From Acinetobacter sp. NIPH 2699 (lineage in GTDB: Bacteria; Pseudomonadota; Gammaproteobacteria; Pseudomonadales; Moraxellaceae): a DNA stretch of 64,000 nucleotides. Shown here in pieces: positions 29,543 to 39,043 of the stretch (within the stretch, counting starts at the first letter, position 1; each line of letters starts with the position of its first letter). A program made the translations under genes and the position numbers. The stretch covers positions 124,001 to 188,000 of the forward strand of contig NZ_JAKZGL010000003.1 of NCBI RefSeq assembly GCF_022549355.1. Direction: 5' to 3'. The notes below the pieces were generated by a model. That model did no database searches, was not told where the DNA came from, and worked only from the letters and a program-made list of their open reading frames with translations.

Positions 29543-29589
29543 TTGAATACAAAGAAAAGGGTCGAGATACTCTATTTCTCTCACCTTTA

Positions 29590-29628
29590 AAAATAAAAAA
29601 CCAGTTCAAATGAACTGGTTTTTTACGA
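29590..29628. terminator. Bidirectional terminator between response regulator and porin 3
   Basis: Perfect 14-bp AAAAAACCAGTTCA / TGAACTGGTTTTTT hairpin (29595-29608 and 29611-29624), usable in both directions. Confidence 0.9.
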
Positions 29629-29661
29629 TGGATCATGTGCTTTTAGAGCACAGATGCAATC

Positions 29662-30579
29662 TTAGAAACGGAACTTCGCGTTTACACCAACAGTTTGCGT
29701 ATCTAAATTTACAGTATCACCAAATTCGTCTTGGAAGCTTTTTGCATTCGCATTAACGTAGCTTGCACCAACAGCAACAGCTGGAGTGATGAAGTAGTTT
29801 ACGTTCGCGCCCCAAGCAGATTTGATTGGAGAGAATTTGTCATTTGCTGGGTTAGAGCTTGCGCTTACTTCTGCATAGGAAGCACCAACACTTAACTTAG
29901 GCGTTACATAGAAGTCAGTTTTTAATTCATAAGCAGTTGTATCACCGTACACAAGGCCGGCTTCAAAGCCTACAGCCATATTGGTACCGTCGATGTTACC
30001 TACATACTTAGTACGTGCAGTGATTGCATCTTGGTCTTCGCCAATTACTAATGGCTGAGCTACTGATTTTACGATACCGCTTGAAAGTACGCTGTTTGCA
30101 TCTAAAGCAAATTGATCAGCAATGCTGGTATAACCTACAGCAACCAAGAAATTAGGTGTAAGCATCGCACCAACTTCTAAAGCATAGCGATCGCCATTGT
30201 CTTTTTCGCCGTCAACTTTAGATTTAGTGTGGCTATAAGATGCGCTGGTATATACTGGAAGGTATGGTGTAGGGATGTAAGCTTCACCTTTTGCGCCATA
30301 CGATTGAGTTTCAGAAGTTACAACTTCATCACCATCATGTTTAGTATAGCTATAAGCAGCAGAAACATTAGATGCGTGGTTTAAGAAAGCCGCTTCTGCT
30401 AAAGGACCTTTAGAAGCGTCTACATCTTTGAAGTAATAAGTTGCTTGTCCAGCACCAGTAAAGTTTTTGTCATTTACAGTTGTATCTAAAAATTCAGATT
30501 GACCTTGAACTTCAACTTGGTAAGCGTTGGCACCGGTCATGGCTAATAATAAAGCAGTGGCTAAACCGAGTTTTTTCAT
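29662..30579 (-). CDS. Putative outer-membrane porin (paralogue 3)
   Basis: A 305-residue beta-barrel related to the porins at 15962 and 17180. It has the signal peptide MKKLGLATALLLAMTGANA|YQ, the family block YYFKDVDASKGPLAEAAFLNHASNVSAAYSY (in a divergent form) and a terminal Phe (VGVNAKFRF). I took the ATG at 30579 because a proper signal peptide begins there. The frame is open for 19 more codons upstream but without a secretion signal. Substrate unknown. Confidence 0.82.
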   Translation of the reverse strand: MKKLGLATALLLAMTGANAYQVEVQGQSEFLDTTVNDKNFTGAGQATYYFKDVDASKGPLAEAAFLNHASNVSAAYSYTKHDGDEVVTSETQSYGAKGEAYIPTPYLPVYTSASYSHTKSKVDGEKDNGDRYALEVGAMLTPNFLVAVGYTSIADQFALDANSVLSSGIVKSVAQPLVIGEDQDAITARTKYVGNIDGTNMAVGFEAGLVYGDTTAYELKTDFYVTPKLSVGASYAEVSASSNPANDKFSPIKSAWGANVNYFITPAVAVGASYVNANAKSFQDEFGDTVNLDTQTVGVNAKFRF

Positions 30580-31163
30580 AATAATTTCCAGCTTTAACAG
30601 TGATTGAGTTAAGTTGGACTCATTGTATTGTAACAAAGTATGATGTCAATGTCATAAATCGCAGCCTCCGACGAAGGGTGAAGCTCTGATTAGATTTAGG
30701 TTAAAAAACAAACAAAAGCAAAATTTGTTGTCAACCTTTTTTAAAATTTATAATTAACAAGTAGATATGGATTTTTACTCGTAAGGTTGAAGATTGTTTT
30801 TAAGGCTTGGATCTGATTTGTATGATTGGTTAATTCGATTAATACGATCGTTTTTTACACTTAATATATACTACCCTATGTCATAATTCTGCCATTAAAA
30901 ATGAGCTTTAAGCATATTTTTTCAATAATTTTGCGATCAAATATACAAAAAATACTGAAGAAATTTTGTGTAAACCATGATCAATTTAAAGTAGACGAAG
31001 GAATGATGTAGAGATCTAATCTAATATTTCGATTAAATATTAAAATATGATTCGTTTAATCAGTTTTACATTATGAGGTGTAGTTCACATAATACAAGGC
31101 AAGAGATAGGTAATTTGCATTTTACGATCTCGTAACATTTTCTTTGTGTATTTGTAGTTTACT
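30580..31163. other. AT-rich intergenic region upstream of the OXA gene
   Basis: A very AT-rich stretch between porin 3 and the beta-lactamase gene. It holds promoters for both and the orphan terminator described next. No protein-coding frame is convincing. Confidence 0.4.
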
Positions 31164-31198
31164 AGCTCGGCTTTCCCCAAGGTCGAGCTTTTTTTTAT
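31160..31198 (+). terminator. Orphan intrinsic terminator (possible end of a small RNA)
   Basis: AGCTCG (31164-31169) / CGAGCT (31184-31189) around a loop containing TTTCCCC, followed by nine Ts. No coding gene on this strand ends nearby, so it either ends a small RNA or shields the OXA gene from read-through. Confidence 0.6.
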
Positions 31199-31295
31199 CT
31201 GTTCATTTCCTATTATAGATGAAATAACAATACAGAGTGAATCATACAAACGCTTTATAGTCATCAATTCTATACTCGATTCCCATTTTTCTATT

Positions 31296-32132
31296 ATGTC
31301 AAAAATGCTAAAACATCTTACGCTTTGTGCATCTTTAACGATTGGGCTTACTTTGGTGGGTTGTCAAAATTTGGACTCCCGAACTCAAACAGCCGATTTA
31401 AAAAAAGATGATCAAACCGAGATCGCTGCTTTATTTCAACATGCCCAAACTGTAGGTGTATTTCTCACTTATGATGGGCAAACGCTTCGAGAATATGGCA
31501 ATGACCTTGGTCGTGCGAATACTGCATATATTCCAGCATCAACTTTCAAAATATTAAATGCTTTGATTGGGATACAACATCACAAAAGTTCGCCAAACGA
31601 AGTGTTTAAGTGGAATGGCAAAAAACGTGCTTTTGTGAGCTGGGAAAAAGATTTAACTCTAGCTGAGGCGATGCAGGCATCGGCAGTCCCTGTTTATCAG
31701 GAATTGGCTCGGCGTATTGGATTAGAGTTGATGGCGAACGAGGTAAAACGAGTTGGCTTTGGCAATGCTGAGATTGGAACGCAAGTTGATGATTTTTGGT
31801 TGGTGGGCCCACTTAAGATTACACCTGTTGATGAAGTAAAATTTGCTTATGCTTTGGCAAATAAGCAGCTTCCATTTGAGCAAACTGTTCAACAGCAAGT
31901 GAAACACATGGTTTTGGTTGATGACGTTCAAGGAACCAAGATTTATGCCAAAAGTGGTTGGGGTATGGATGTAGTACCGCAAGTGGGCTGGTGGACGGGT
32001 TGGATTGAACAACCCGACGGAAAAATTACTGCATTTTCTCTCAATATGGAAATGAATAAACCAGAGCATGCAGATGCGCGTAAAGCCATCGTCTATCAAG
32101 CATTACAACAGTTGAACTTATTACCCAAATAG
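31296..32132 (+). CDS. Class D (OXA-type) beta-lactamase
   Basis: Serine beta-lactamase of the OXA family, 278 residues. Motifs: STFK at 82-85 (nucleophile Ser82, carbamylated Lys85), SAV at 129-131, FGN at 155-157, KSG at 219-221 and the WWTGWIE region at 232-238. The N terminus ends in a lipobox (TLVGC, Cys23), so it may be a lipoprotein. The sequence lies in the Acinetobacter intrinsic-OXA group and resembles OXA-58-like enzymes in places (YIPASTFK, VPVYQELARRIG). FGN instead of YGN is usual for Acinetobacter OXA carbapenemases. No insertion sequence lies upstream, which fits an intrinsic, weakly expressed gene. The spectrum cannot be read from sequence. Confidence 0.94.
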   Translation: MSKMLKHLTLCASLTIGLTLVGCQNLDSRTQTADLKKDDQTEIAALFQHAQTVGVFLTYDGQTLREYGNDLGRANTAYIPASTFKILNALIGIQHHKSSPNEVFKWNGKKRAFVSWEKDLTLAEAMQASAVPVYQELARRIGLELMANEVKRVGFGNAEIGTQVDDFWLVGPLKITPVDEVKFAYALANKQLPFEQTVQQQVKHMVLVDDVQGTKIYAKSGWGMDVVPQVGWWTGWIEQPDGKITAFSLNMEMNKPEHADARKAIVYQALQQLNLLPK

Positions 32133-32139
32133 ACTTTTC

Positions 32140-32225
32140 TCAAAAAAAGACCCAGCTTTTTAGATAAAGCTGGGTTCGAAAAAGGATGTTTATCATTGGG
32201 GGAGAAAACATCCTTGAGGGTTTCT
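32140..32225 (-). ncRNA. Candidate small RNA with C-rich loop and own terminator
   Basis: Read on the minus strand there are two consecutive hairpins. The first, GGATGTTT/AAACATCC (32206-32213 with 32184-32191), exposes TCTCCCCCAATG in its loop. The second, ACCCAGCTTT/AAAGCTGGGT (32166-32175 with 32150-32159), is followed by seven Ts. That is the layout of a short trans-acting RNA with an anti-Shine-Dalgarno loop. A TTGACT at 32254-32259 (minus strand) could be its -35 box, but the -10 is poor. On the plus strand the second hairpin lacks a T-run, so it is not simply the OXA terminator. Confidence 0.45.
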
Positions 32226-32456
32226 GTTTTAAATTGATAAATCTTGGTGCTTGAGTCAATTATGTTCCTTGGAAAGTAATTTGTGAAATTGATAGTTTTT
32301 ATAATAATGATCTGTTATGTCGATCATTATTTTTGGTGAACCTTCTAGACCCTTAGATAAATGAAGAAAGTCATCACAGCTTTTTGGGATTCGGGTAGAA
32401 TGATTCACTGTTTATAAATTAATCGAAATAGCTTTTGAAAAGCCCAAGGTGTGTTC

Positions 32457-34178
32457 ATGGGAGGTGACTTAAAAAATTCAAAATTGCGTTCAGAGCACAT
32501 AAGCCGTCGCCTATTTCTTTGCATGCTTGTCATTATTTTTTCGATTTCATATCTTTCTATTCCTTTAATTATTAATAGCTATCAAGAGTATATAAGAACA
32601 AAACAAACACTAGCAGAAATTATTAGCCTTCGTACTTTGGTTAAAACCGTAAATAAGATATCTAGAGAACGTGCGCCTGCAAATAAGGTCATGTCGAGTC
32701 AACCCAAAGATTTATTCAATAATCGACAAGAATTAGAAGAATATCGAATAGTTGTTGATACACAGATCAATCAGACGATAGATGTTTTAAAACAAAATGG
32801 TTTTGAGCGGATCGCACAGGGGTTAGAGATAAACCTCAAGGCTAAATTGGCTCAAGCGCGCACAATTGTTAATGCGTATCCAAATATACCCATTGAGCAA
32901 CGGACATCTGCTCAATTTGACCACGCGATCTTATCAATGTTTGAGGTTTGGGATGAGAGCCGTGAGTTTTTAACTGAGTTACTGGTTCAGTCGAATAGTA
33001 AGAGCAGTAAGATGTCGAATTATTTTACATCGATCCTTGTTTTAACGGATATGCGAGATCAGGCGGGTCGGGTGGCTTCAAATATTATGGCGCCTGTGAC
33101 TTTTGATGAAAAAATCTCTGATGAAAATAGAGCACGATCATTACAAACACAGCATCAAGCAGTCTATCTGTGGAAGTTGATTGATACGATTCAGCCTGAG
33201 CTATCGAAAACACCTGAATATGTACAGCTCTACAAACGGGTAAAAACCGAGTTCTTGGATAAAGGTCTTCCCATTGTTTCGAGGTTGCTTGATGAAAGTA
33301 ACAATAATGAAGCATATTTTCTAACTGGAACACAACTTACTGAGCGAATAGTCGGTAAATTTACAACGGTGATAGATTTGCAAAACTATATTTTGGATTA
33401 CAGCATAGAGGTTGCAGATCAACAAAATCGACAAGCCAAATTACAATTTATTTTTACACTTTGTATTTCTAGCTTATCTTTGCTCATCGCTATTTTCACG
33501 ATGATTTACACCAAGAGAAAAGTTTTTAGCCCATTAATTCATGCACGAAATATGATTTTGAGTTTGTCGGGAACGTCTGATGAGTACGTTTCAATGAACA
33601 AAAATAAGGAAGAATTTTTCTCATTATTTGAAGCAATTGATAAATTAAAGGGCATGTTGAAGCAACGCGACATGATGGAGTTGCAGCTTAAGAAAATTGC
33701 AAATTCAGATGTGTTGACTGGTGTGGCGAATCGTTTGGCGCTGGAAGAATATATTCATGTTATTGAGTCAAAATCTGAGTCATTGTCTAACACCTGCGTG
33801 ATCGCGATTGATATTGATAATTTTAAGTTCGTGAATGATCAGTATGGACATATCGTGGGCGATCAAGTGATTACGATGATCGCAGATCAGCTTAAACAGA
33901 ATGTGCGTGCTTCTGATTTGATCGTTCGTTATGGCGGTGATGAGTTTTTGGTTGTTATTGAAAATATTCAAATGGATGCGGTCAAAGTCATTGCAGAAAG
34001 TATCCGTTTAGCAATTTTAAAACAGAGTATTGCTGTTTTGAGTCGGGGTGAATCGATTCAGGTTTCTGTCAGTATTGGCGTGGCAATTGGGGCAAATAGC
34101 TGGTTAGGGTTATTAGAAAAAGCGGATCAGTCGTTGCTCAAAGCGAAGGCGAAAGGGAAGAATATAGTGGAGGGGTAG
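32457..34178 (+). CDS. Membrane-bound diguanylate cyclase (GGDEF)
   Basis: A 573-residue enzyme expected to make cyclic di-GMP. TM1 is at about 18-38 and TM2 at about 325-347, bracketing a helical periplasmic sensor region of about 280 residues. A HAMP-like linker and GGDEF domain (about 410-573) follow. The active-site GGDEF is at 493-497 and is intact. RASD five residues before it is the product-inhibition I-site. ATG 32457 was chosen over GTG 32451 because AAGGTG is correctly spaced for it. The ligand is unknown. Ends 10 bases from a convergent unknown gene. Confidence 0.9.
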   Translation: MGGDLKNSKLRSEHISRRLFLCMLVIIFSISYLSIPLIINSYQEYIRTKQTLAEIISLRTLVKTVNKISRERAPANKVMSSQPKDLFNNRQELEEYRIVVDTQINQTIDVLKQNGFERIAQGLEINLKAKLAQARTIVNAYPNIPIEQRTSAQFDHAILSMFEVWDESREFLTELLVQSNSKSSKMSNYFTSILVLTDMRDQAGRVASNIMAPVTFDEKISDENRARSLQTQHQAVYLWKLIDTIQPELSKTPEYVQLYKRVKTEFLDKGLPIVSRLLDESNNNEAYFLTGTQLTERIVGKFTTVIDLQNYILDYSIEVADQQNRQAKLQFIFTLCISSLSLLIAIFTMIYTKRKVFSPLIHARNMILSLSGTSDEYVSMNKNKEEFFSLFEAIDKLKGMLKQRDMMELQLKKIANSDVLTGVANRLALEEYIHVIESKSESLSNTCVIAIDIDNFKFVNDQYGHIVGDQVITMIADQLKQNVRASDLIVRYGGDEFLVVIENIQMDAVKVIAESIRLAILKQSIAVLSRGESIQVSVSIGVAIGANSWLGLLEKADQSLLKAKAKGKNIVEG

Positions 34179-34188
34179 GGACACAGTT

Positions 34189-34662
34189 TTAACAATAATT
34201 TTGTACCCAACTTTTTAATTCTACTAAAAATAATGGGAATACTTCATTCAATTCATATTTAGAACATTCATATAATGCGAGATGAAATTCATCAGCATAA
34301 TGATTTATAAAACTATATAACTCATCATCTTCGATATATTGGGCGATATTTAGGAGTCGCTGAAAAGCATGAGATATAAACTCTGTTGACAGAGTTGTAT
34401 TAAAAAGATGTGTAATGTGATTACCTATTTTTTTATAAATGATTTGCCTACTTTGATTTATTAATAAATTACTTCGGTCGATGTTCTTGAAATAATCCAA
34501 GATTTGGTCAGTTGTAGACAAAAAACAAATATCTAATGCTAATTCATTTGAAGAATCAATTTCTAGAGCATGTATAGCCCATTGTTGAATATCTTCTGTT
34601 GTCTTTAGGCTAAATTCTAAATCAAATTTAAATTGCAATTTATTTGTATCTAATTCATGCAT
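34189..34662 (-). CDS. Hypothetical protein, AT-rich gene
   Basis: A 157-residue protein I do not recognise. It is acidic and predicted mostly helical, with no signal peptide or membrane segment. Its codons are markedly more AT-rich than those of uvrA next to it, hinting at later acquisition. It runs toward the GGDEF gene and lies just downstream of uvrA in the same direction, separated from it by about 120 bases. The size and character would also fit a toxin-immunity or phage-type cytosolic protein, but that is only a guess. Confidence 0.6.
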   Translation of the reverse strand: MHELDTNKLQFKFDLEFSLKTTEDIQQWAIHALEIDSSNELALDICFLSTTDQILDYFKNIDRSNLLINQSRQIIYKKIGNHITHLFNTTLSTEFISHAFQRLLNIAQYIEDDELYSFINHYADEFHLALYECSKYELNEVFPLFLVELKSWVQNYC

Positions 34663-34780
34663 TTAATTGTCACTGGTTTTTATTCGAAGGTGTTCAAATT
34701 GTTGTGTCACAAGCAGGACTAAGTTTGTTGCTTAATCCTGCTGAAAACTTTAGCATTTATTAATGGTAAAGGAAAATGCA

Positions 34781-37612
34781 CTATTTCAACAAAGCTTTTA
34801 AAAATTTCCCTGTATGAGATGCTTTTACTTTCACCACATCTTCAGGGGTTCCTTCGGCAATAATCTGACCACCACCCGAACCACCTTCAGGCCCTAAATC
34901 AATCACCCAGTCGGCAGTTTTGATCACATCCAAATTATGTTCAATCACCACAATGGTATTCCCCTTATTGCGTAGCTCATACAAAATGTCGAGTAGCTTG
35001 GCAATATCATGGAAATGCAGACCTGTAGTTGGTTCATCCAAGATATATAAAGTTTTACCTGTATCTCGTTTTGCTAACTCACGTGCCAGCTTAACTCGTT
35101 GTGCTTCACCACCTGAAAGCGTGGTTGCCGCTTGCCCTAAACGAATATAACCAAGACCGACTTGAATTAACGTATCTAAACGACGGTGAATCACAGGAAT
35201 CGCACTGAAGAACTCGGCTGCATCTTCCACAGTCATTTCCAGTACATCAGAAATATTCTTGCCTTTATAACCCACTTCTAAAGTCTCGCGGTTATAACGT
35301 TTGCCATGACAGGCATCACACGGCACATACATATCAGGTAAGAAATGCATAGCCACTTTGATCATGCCATCGCCTTCACAGGCTTCACAACGTCCACCTT
35401 TGACGTTAAATGAGAAACGACCTGCACTATAACCACGTGCTTTGGCTTCAGGTGTTTGCGCAAATAACTCACGAATTGGGGTGAATAAACCAGTATAAGT
35501 CGCAGGGTTGGAGCGTGGGGTACGTCCAATTGGACTTTGGTCAATATCCACCACTTTATCGAGATGCTGTAAACCATCAATCGAATCAAATTTTTCAGCA
35601 GTAAGTGTGGTCGCACCATTGAGCTGGGTTGCAGCCAAAGGCAATAAGGTCCGATTAATTAAGGTTGATTTACCTGAACCAGAGACGCCTGTGACACAGG
35701 TCATAATCCCAAGTGGAATGGTAAGATCAACATTTTGCAGGTTGTGTCCACTTGCACCAGAGAGCTTGATGAATTCATCTGGGCGTGGCGATAGGGTGCG
35801 TTTTTTGGGTATCGCAATTTTCAGTTTGCCTGAAAGATACTGACCTGTGAGAGAGTCTTGATTGCTGGCAATTTCGTCATAGCTACCTTCACCAATAATG
35901 ACGCCACCATGAATCCCTGCACCTGGTCCAATATCAATAATATGATCAGCAGCACGAATCGCATCTTCATCATGCTCAACCACAAGCACCGTATTGCCCA
36001 AGTCACGTAAGCGAATCAGGGTTTGTAAAAGGCGATCATTATCCCGTTGATGCAGACCAATCGACGGTTCATCCAGTACATACATCACGCCCATTAGGCC
36101 AGCACCAATCTGTGATGCAAGACGAATACGTTGCGCTTCACCACCTGAAAGCGTTTCGGCTGAGCGTGCCAAACTCAAATAATTGAGACCGACACTGACC
36201 AAGAAATGTAAACGCTCACGAATCTCTTTAAAGATTTTATCGGCGATTTCACCTTTAGCACCTTCAAGATTCAGATCTTGATAGTAATTTTCAGCATCAC
36301 CAATCGACATTTGGGTAATTTGGGCAATGGTTTTATCTTTCACTCGGACATGACGAGAGATTTCATTTAAACGTGAACCATCACACGCATCACAGGCTGC
36401 ATTGGATAAATATTGCGCCAAATCATCACGGACATAATTCGATTCAGTTTCACGATAACGGCGTTCTAAATGCGGTAGAACCCCTTCAAACGCTTGTACA
36501 CGACTGTGCTTACGACCACGTTCATCAATATAACTGAGGTCAATTTTCTCTTTGCCCGTGCCTTGTAAGAATTTCTTTTGCGTATCCTTATCCAGCATAT
36601 TCCACGGTTCATCTAGGCCAATACCAAAATGATCTGCGACTTTTTGCAACATGGTGTAGTAATACGGGCGCTGTCTATCCCAACCACGGATCGCCCCTTG
36701 GCTGATCGCGAGTTCAGGATTTGGAATCAGTTTGTCAGCGCTGAAATGGCTACGTGTGCCTAAGCCATCACAGACAGGGCAGGCACCAAAAGGATTGTTG
36801 AACGAGAACAAACGTGGTTCTAATTCTGCTACTGCACGATCACATTCAGGGCACGAGTGTTTGGCTGAAAAAACACGTTCAGGGTGTTCACCATTCATCC
36901 ACGATAAAACGGCAATGTCACTGCCTAAACGCAATGCTGTTTCAAAGGATTCAGCAATACGATTGCCTAAATCATCACGGACCTTAAAACGATCCACTAC
37001 CACTTCAATGGTATGTTTTTTCTTTTTATCCAGCTCAGGTGGAGTATCAATATCAATAATTTCGCCATCGACACGCGCACGTACAAAACCTTGACCTTGG
37101 AGTTGTTCAAATAGTTGTGTGTATTCGCCTTTACGCTCACGTACCACGGGCGCAAGCAACATCAGTGCCGTGCCTTCTTCCAGTGATTTGACGGCATCGA
37201 CCATTTCTGAAACGGTTTGTGCGACCATCGGTAGGTCATGTTCAGGACAATAGGGCGTGCCTACACGTGCATACAGCAAACGTAAATAGTCATAAATCTC
37301 GGTAATGGTACCGACGGTTGAACGAGGATTGTGGCTGGTTGATTTTTGTTCAATAGCAATGGCAGGAGATAAACCTTCAATTGAGTCAACTTCGGGTTTT
37401 TCCATTTGCGACAGAAATTGGCGGGCATAGGCCGAAAGCGATTCGACATAACGGCGTTGACCTTCAGCATACAGCGTATCAAATGCCAAGGATGATTTAC
37501 CTGAGCCAGAAAGTCCCGTAATCACCACAAACTTGTCACGTGGAATATCGAGCGACACATTTTTTAAATTATGGGTACGTGCACCTCGGATACGGATATG
37601 ACTTTGACTCAT
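34781..37612 (-). CDS. uvrA: Excinuclease ABC subunit A
   Basis: Damage-sensing ATPase of nucleotide excision repair. The 943 residues carry two ABC modules (Walker [15 protein letters not shown] near residue 31 and [12 protein letters not shown] near 640; signatures [16 protein letters not shown] and [16 protein letters not shown]). Zinc-finger CxxC pairs occur at CPECD/CPVCDG and [14 protein letters not shown]. Standard length and start. It is divergent from the DUF2939 gene over a 290-base gap. Confidence 0.98.
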   Translation of the reverse strand: MSQSHIRIRGARTHNLKNVSLDIPRDKFVVITGLSGSGKSSLAFDTLYAEGQRRYVESLSAYARQFLSQMEKPEVDSIEGLSPAIAIEQKSTSHNPRSTVGTITEIYDYLRLLYARVGTPYCPEHDLPMVAQTVSEMVDAVKSLEEGTALMLLAPVVRERKGEYTQLFEQLQGQGFVRARVDGEIIDIDTPPELDKKKKHTIEVVVDRFKVRDDLGNRIAESFETALRLGSDIAVLSWMNGEHPERVFSAKHSCPECDRAVAELEPRLFSFNNPFGACPVCDGLGTRSHFSADKLIPNPELAISQGAIRGWDRQRPYYYTMLQKVADHFGIGLDEPWNMLDKDTQKKFLQGTGKEKIDLSYIDERGRKHSRVQAFEGVLPHLERRYRETESNYVRDDLAQYLSNAACDACDGSRLNEISRHVRVKDKTIAQITQMSIGDAENYYQDLNLEGAKGEIADKIFKEIRERLHFLVSVGLNYLSLARSAETLSGGEAQRIRLASQIGAGLMGVMYVLDEPSIGLHQRDNDRLLQTLIRLRDLGNTVLVVEHDEDAIRAADHIIDIGPGAGIHGGVIIGEGSYDEIASNQDSLTGQYLSGKLKIAIPKKRTLSPRPDEFIKLSGASGHNLQNVDLTIPLGIMTCVTGVSGSGKSTLINRTLLPLAATQLNGATTLTAEKFDSIDGLQHLDKVVDIDQSPIGRTPRSNPATYTGLFTPIRELFAQTPEAKARGYSAGRFSFNVKGGRCEACEGDGMIKVAMHFLPDMYVPCDACHGKRYNRETLEVGYKGKNISDVLEMTVEDAAEFFSAIPVIHRRLDTLIQVGLGYIRLGQAATTLSGGEAQRVKLARELAKRDTGKTLYILDEPTTGLHFHDIAKLLDILYELRNKGNTIVVIEHNLDVIKTADWVIDLGPEGGSGGGQIIAEGTPEDVVKVKASHTGKFLKALLK

Positions 37613-37904
37613 AAAAACATCTCAATTAAGGTAAAAATAAAAATTTGGGGAGAGTTGCCACTTCAAGCCTAAAAAACTTGCGGTAACGAAGTGTATGTTG
37701 CAAGTACCTGTGAAGTTTGCTCAGACCCTCTATATAATAGCGATTTAAAATTGTTCAAGCTGTAACAAAACGATTTTAAACGACAGCTTGTGTCGGATAC
37801 ATGATGTGCTTGCATGTTTTAACATGAAATTTCTATACCACCCAAGTGTTTATCTGTGTGTTTTAAATACCATTCAGTAAAAATAAATTTCTAATCTTGA
37901 GGCG

Positions 37905-38495
37905 ATGATGTCAAAAAAATTAAAAACTTCTATAGTTGTGGTGCTGTTATTGGTTGTGGGCTATTTATTCGCTGCTCCTTATCTCACGATTTATCAGATT
38001 CACCAAGCTGTGAAAAATGATGACAGTACCGCTTTGGCAGGTCATATTGATTTCCCGAGTGTACGGCAAAGTTTAAAAGATCAGGTCAACGCTCAAATGC
38101 TGAAAGATATTCCTCAAGTATCTTCATCTGACCGAGGTTTAGCGGCTTTGGGGGCGGTATTGGCATCGTCAATGGTGGATAAACTGGTGGATGTCATGGT
38201 GACACCACAAGGTGTCAGTATGCTGTTACAAGGTAAAAAGCTAAAAGAAAGTTTGCCATGGCAAGACAAAGTGGAGTTTCAGCCTGTGCAACCGTCTGAA
38301 TTCGAGCTGTCATCTGGTACAGAAAAAGCCAGCGATAAAAAAGCCAACTATAAAGCTCGCTATCAATCCTTTCATCAATTTGCGGTTGAAATACAGCAAC
38401 CTGAGCAGCAAATGCCAGTCAATATTATCTTGCAAAGACAGGGTTTGAGCTGGAAAGTCACACAAATCTTGCTGCCGACCGAGCAATTGAAATAG
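37905..38495 (+). CDS. DUF2939 family protein
   Basis: A 196-residue protein with an uncleaved signal or anchor helix at the N terminus (VVVLLLVVGYLFAAPYLTIYQI). A periplasmic domain follows, typical of DUF2939: YQIHQAVKNDDSTALAGHIDFPSVRQSLKDQ in pieces. Function unknown in the family. GAGGCG sits upstream of the two consecutive ATGs; either could start. A DUF1304 gene follows 50 bases later in the same direction. Confidence 0.75.
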   Translation: MMSKKLKTSIVVVLLLVVGYLFAAPYLTIYQIHQAVKNDDSTALAGHIDFPSVRQSLKDQVNAQMLKDIPQVSSSDRGLAALGAVLASSMVDKLVDVMVTPQGVSMLLQGKKLKESLPWQDKVEFQPVQPSEFELSSGTEKASDKKANYKARYQSFHQFAVEIQQPEQQMPVNIILQRQGLSWKVTQILLPTEQLK

Positions 38496-38545
38496 ATCGG
38501 TGCTAAATTGAAATGAATGATCGGTATAACAAGGAATAAATAATA

Positions 38546-38899
38546 ATGTTCGCTCAGATTCTTATTGCGTTGATTGCTGTGTTGCATGTTTATATTTTAG
38601 TGTTGGAAATGTTTTTGTGGGATAAACCGATGGGTTTAAAAGCCTTTGGTAATAGCTTGGAAAAAGCACAACTGACCAAAGTGCTGGCACAAAATCAAGG
38701 TCTTTATAATGGTTTTCTTGCCGCAGGTTTATTTTGGGCTTTACTTGCACCCGCAGATTTTGCTGTTTCGATTGCGAATTTCTTTTTAGGTTGTGTGTTG
38801 GTCGCGGGTATTTATGGTGGATTGACTGCCAGTAAAAAGATTATTTATATCCAAGCTGTACCAGCATTGATTGCTTTAATCGTCGTCAACGTGTTTTGA
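38546..38899 (+). CDS. DUF1304 family integral membrane protein
   Basis: A 117-residue protein with four hydrophobic segments. The DUF1304 features are present: LHVYILVLEMFLW near the N terminus, NQGLYNGFLAAGLFW in the middle, and GGLTASKKIIYIQAVPALIAL near the end in pieces. No biochemical role is established. It shares direction with the DUF2939 gene and ends before a shared terminator. Confidence 0.8.
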   Translation: MFAQILIALIAVLHVYILVLEMFLWDKPMGLKAFGNSLEKAQLTKVLAQNQGLYNGFLAAGLFWALLAPADFAVSIANFFLGCVLVAGIYGGLTASKKIIYIQAVPALIALIVVNVF

Positions 38900-38992
38900 T
38901 GGATAAAAGGTGTTCATCCTCTGCGCTTTATGTTTTAATGCGCTTAGTTTGAGATGAGCCTCATACAGTATATCGAAGATACGATATACGAC

Positions 38993-39020
38993 TAAGCCCC
39001 TTTATTGGGGCTTTTTTACG
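38993..39020. terminator. Bidirectional terminator between DUF1304 and tenA genes
   Basis: AAGCCCC / GGGGCTT stem with loop TTTATT and T6. An extra perfect hairpin GTATATCG/CGATATAC lies just before it (38968-38989). Confidence 0.8.
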
Positions 39021-39043
39021 GCGGTATAAATGATTCTAATCGG

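Noticed and set aside
31085..31267. 60-residue minus-strand frame upstream of the OXA gene
   Set aside because: Low-complexity, no ribosome site, and it runs through the terminator hairpin; more likely chance in AT-rich DNA.
38968..38989. Perfect GTATATCG/CGATATAC palindrome as an operator
   Set aside because: It sits between convergent genes directly before a terminator, where an operator would have no promoter to control.
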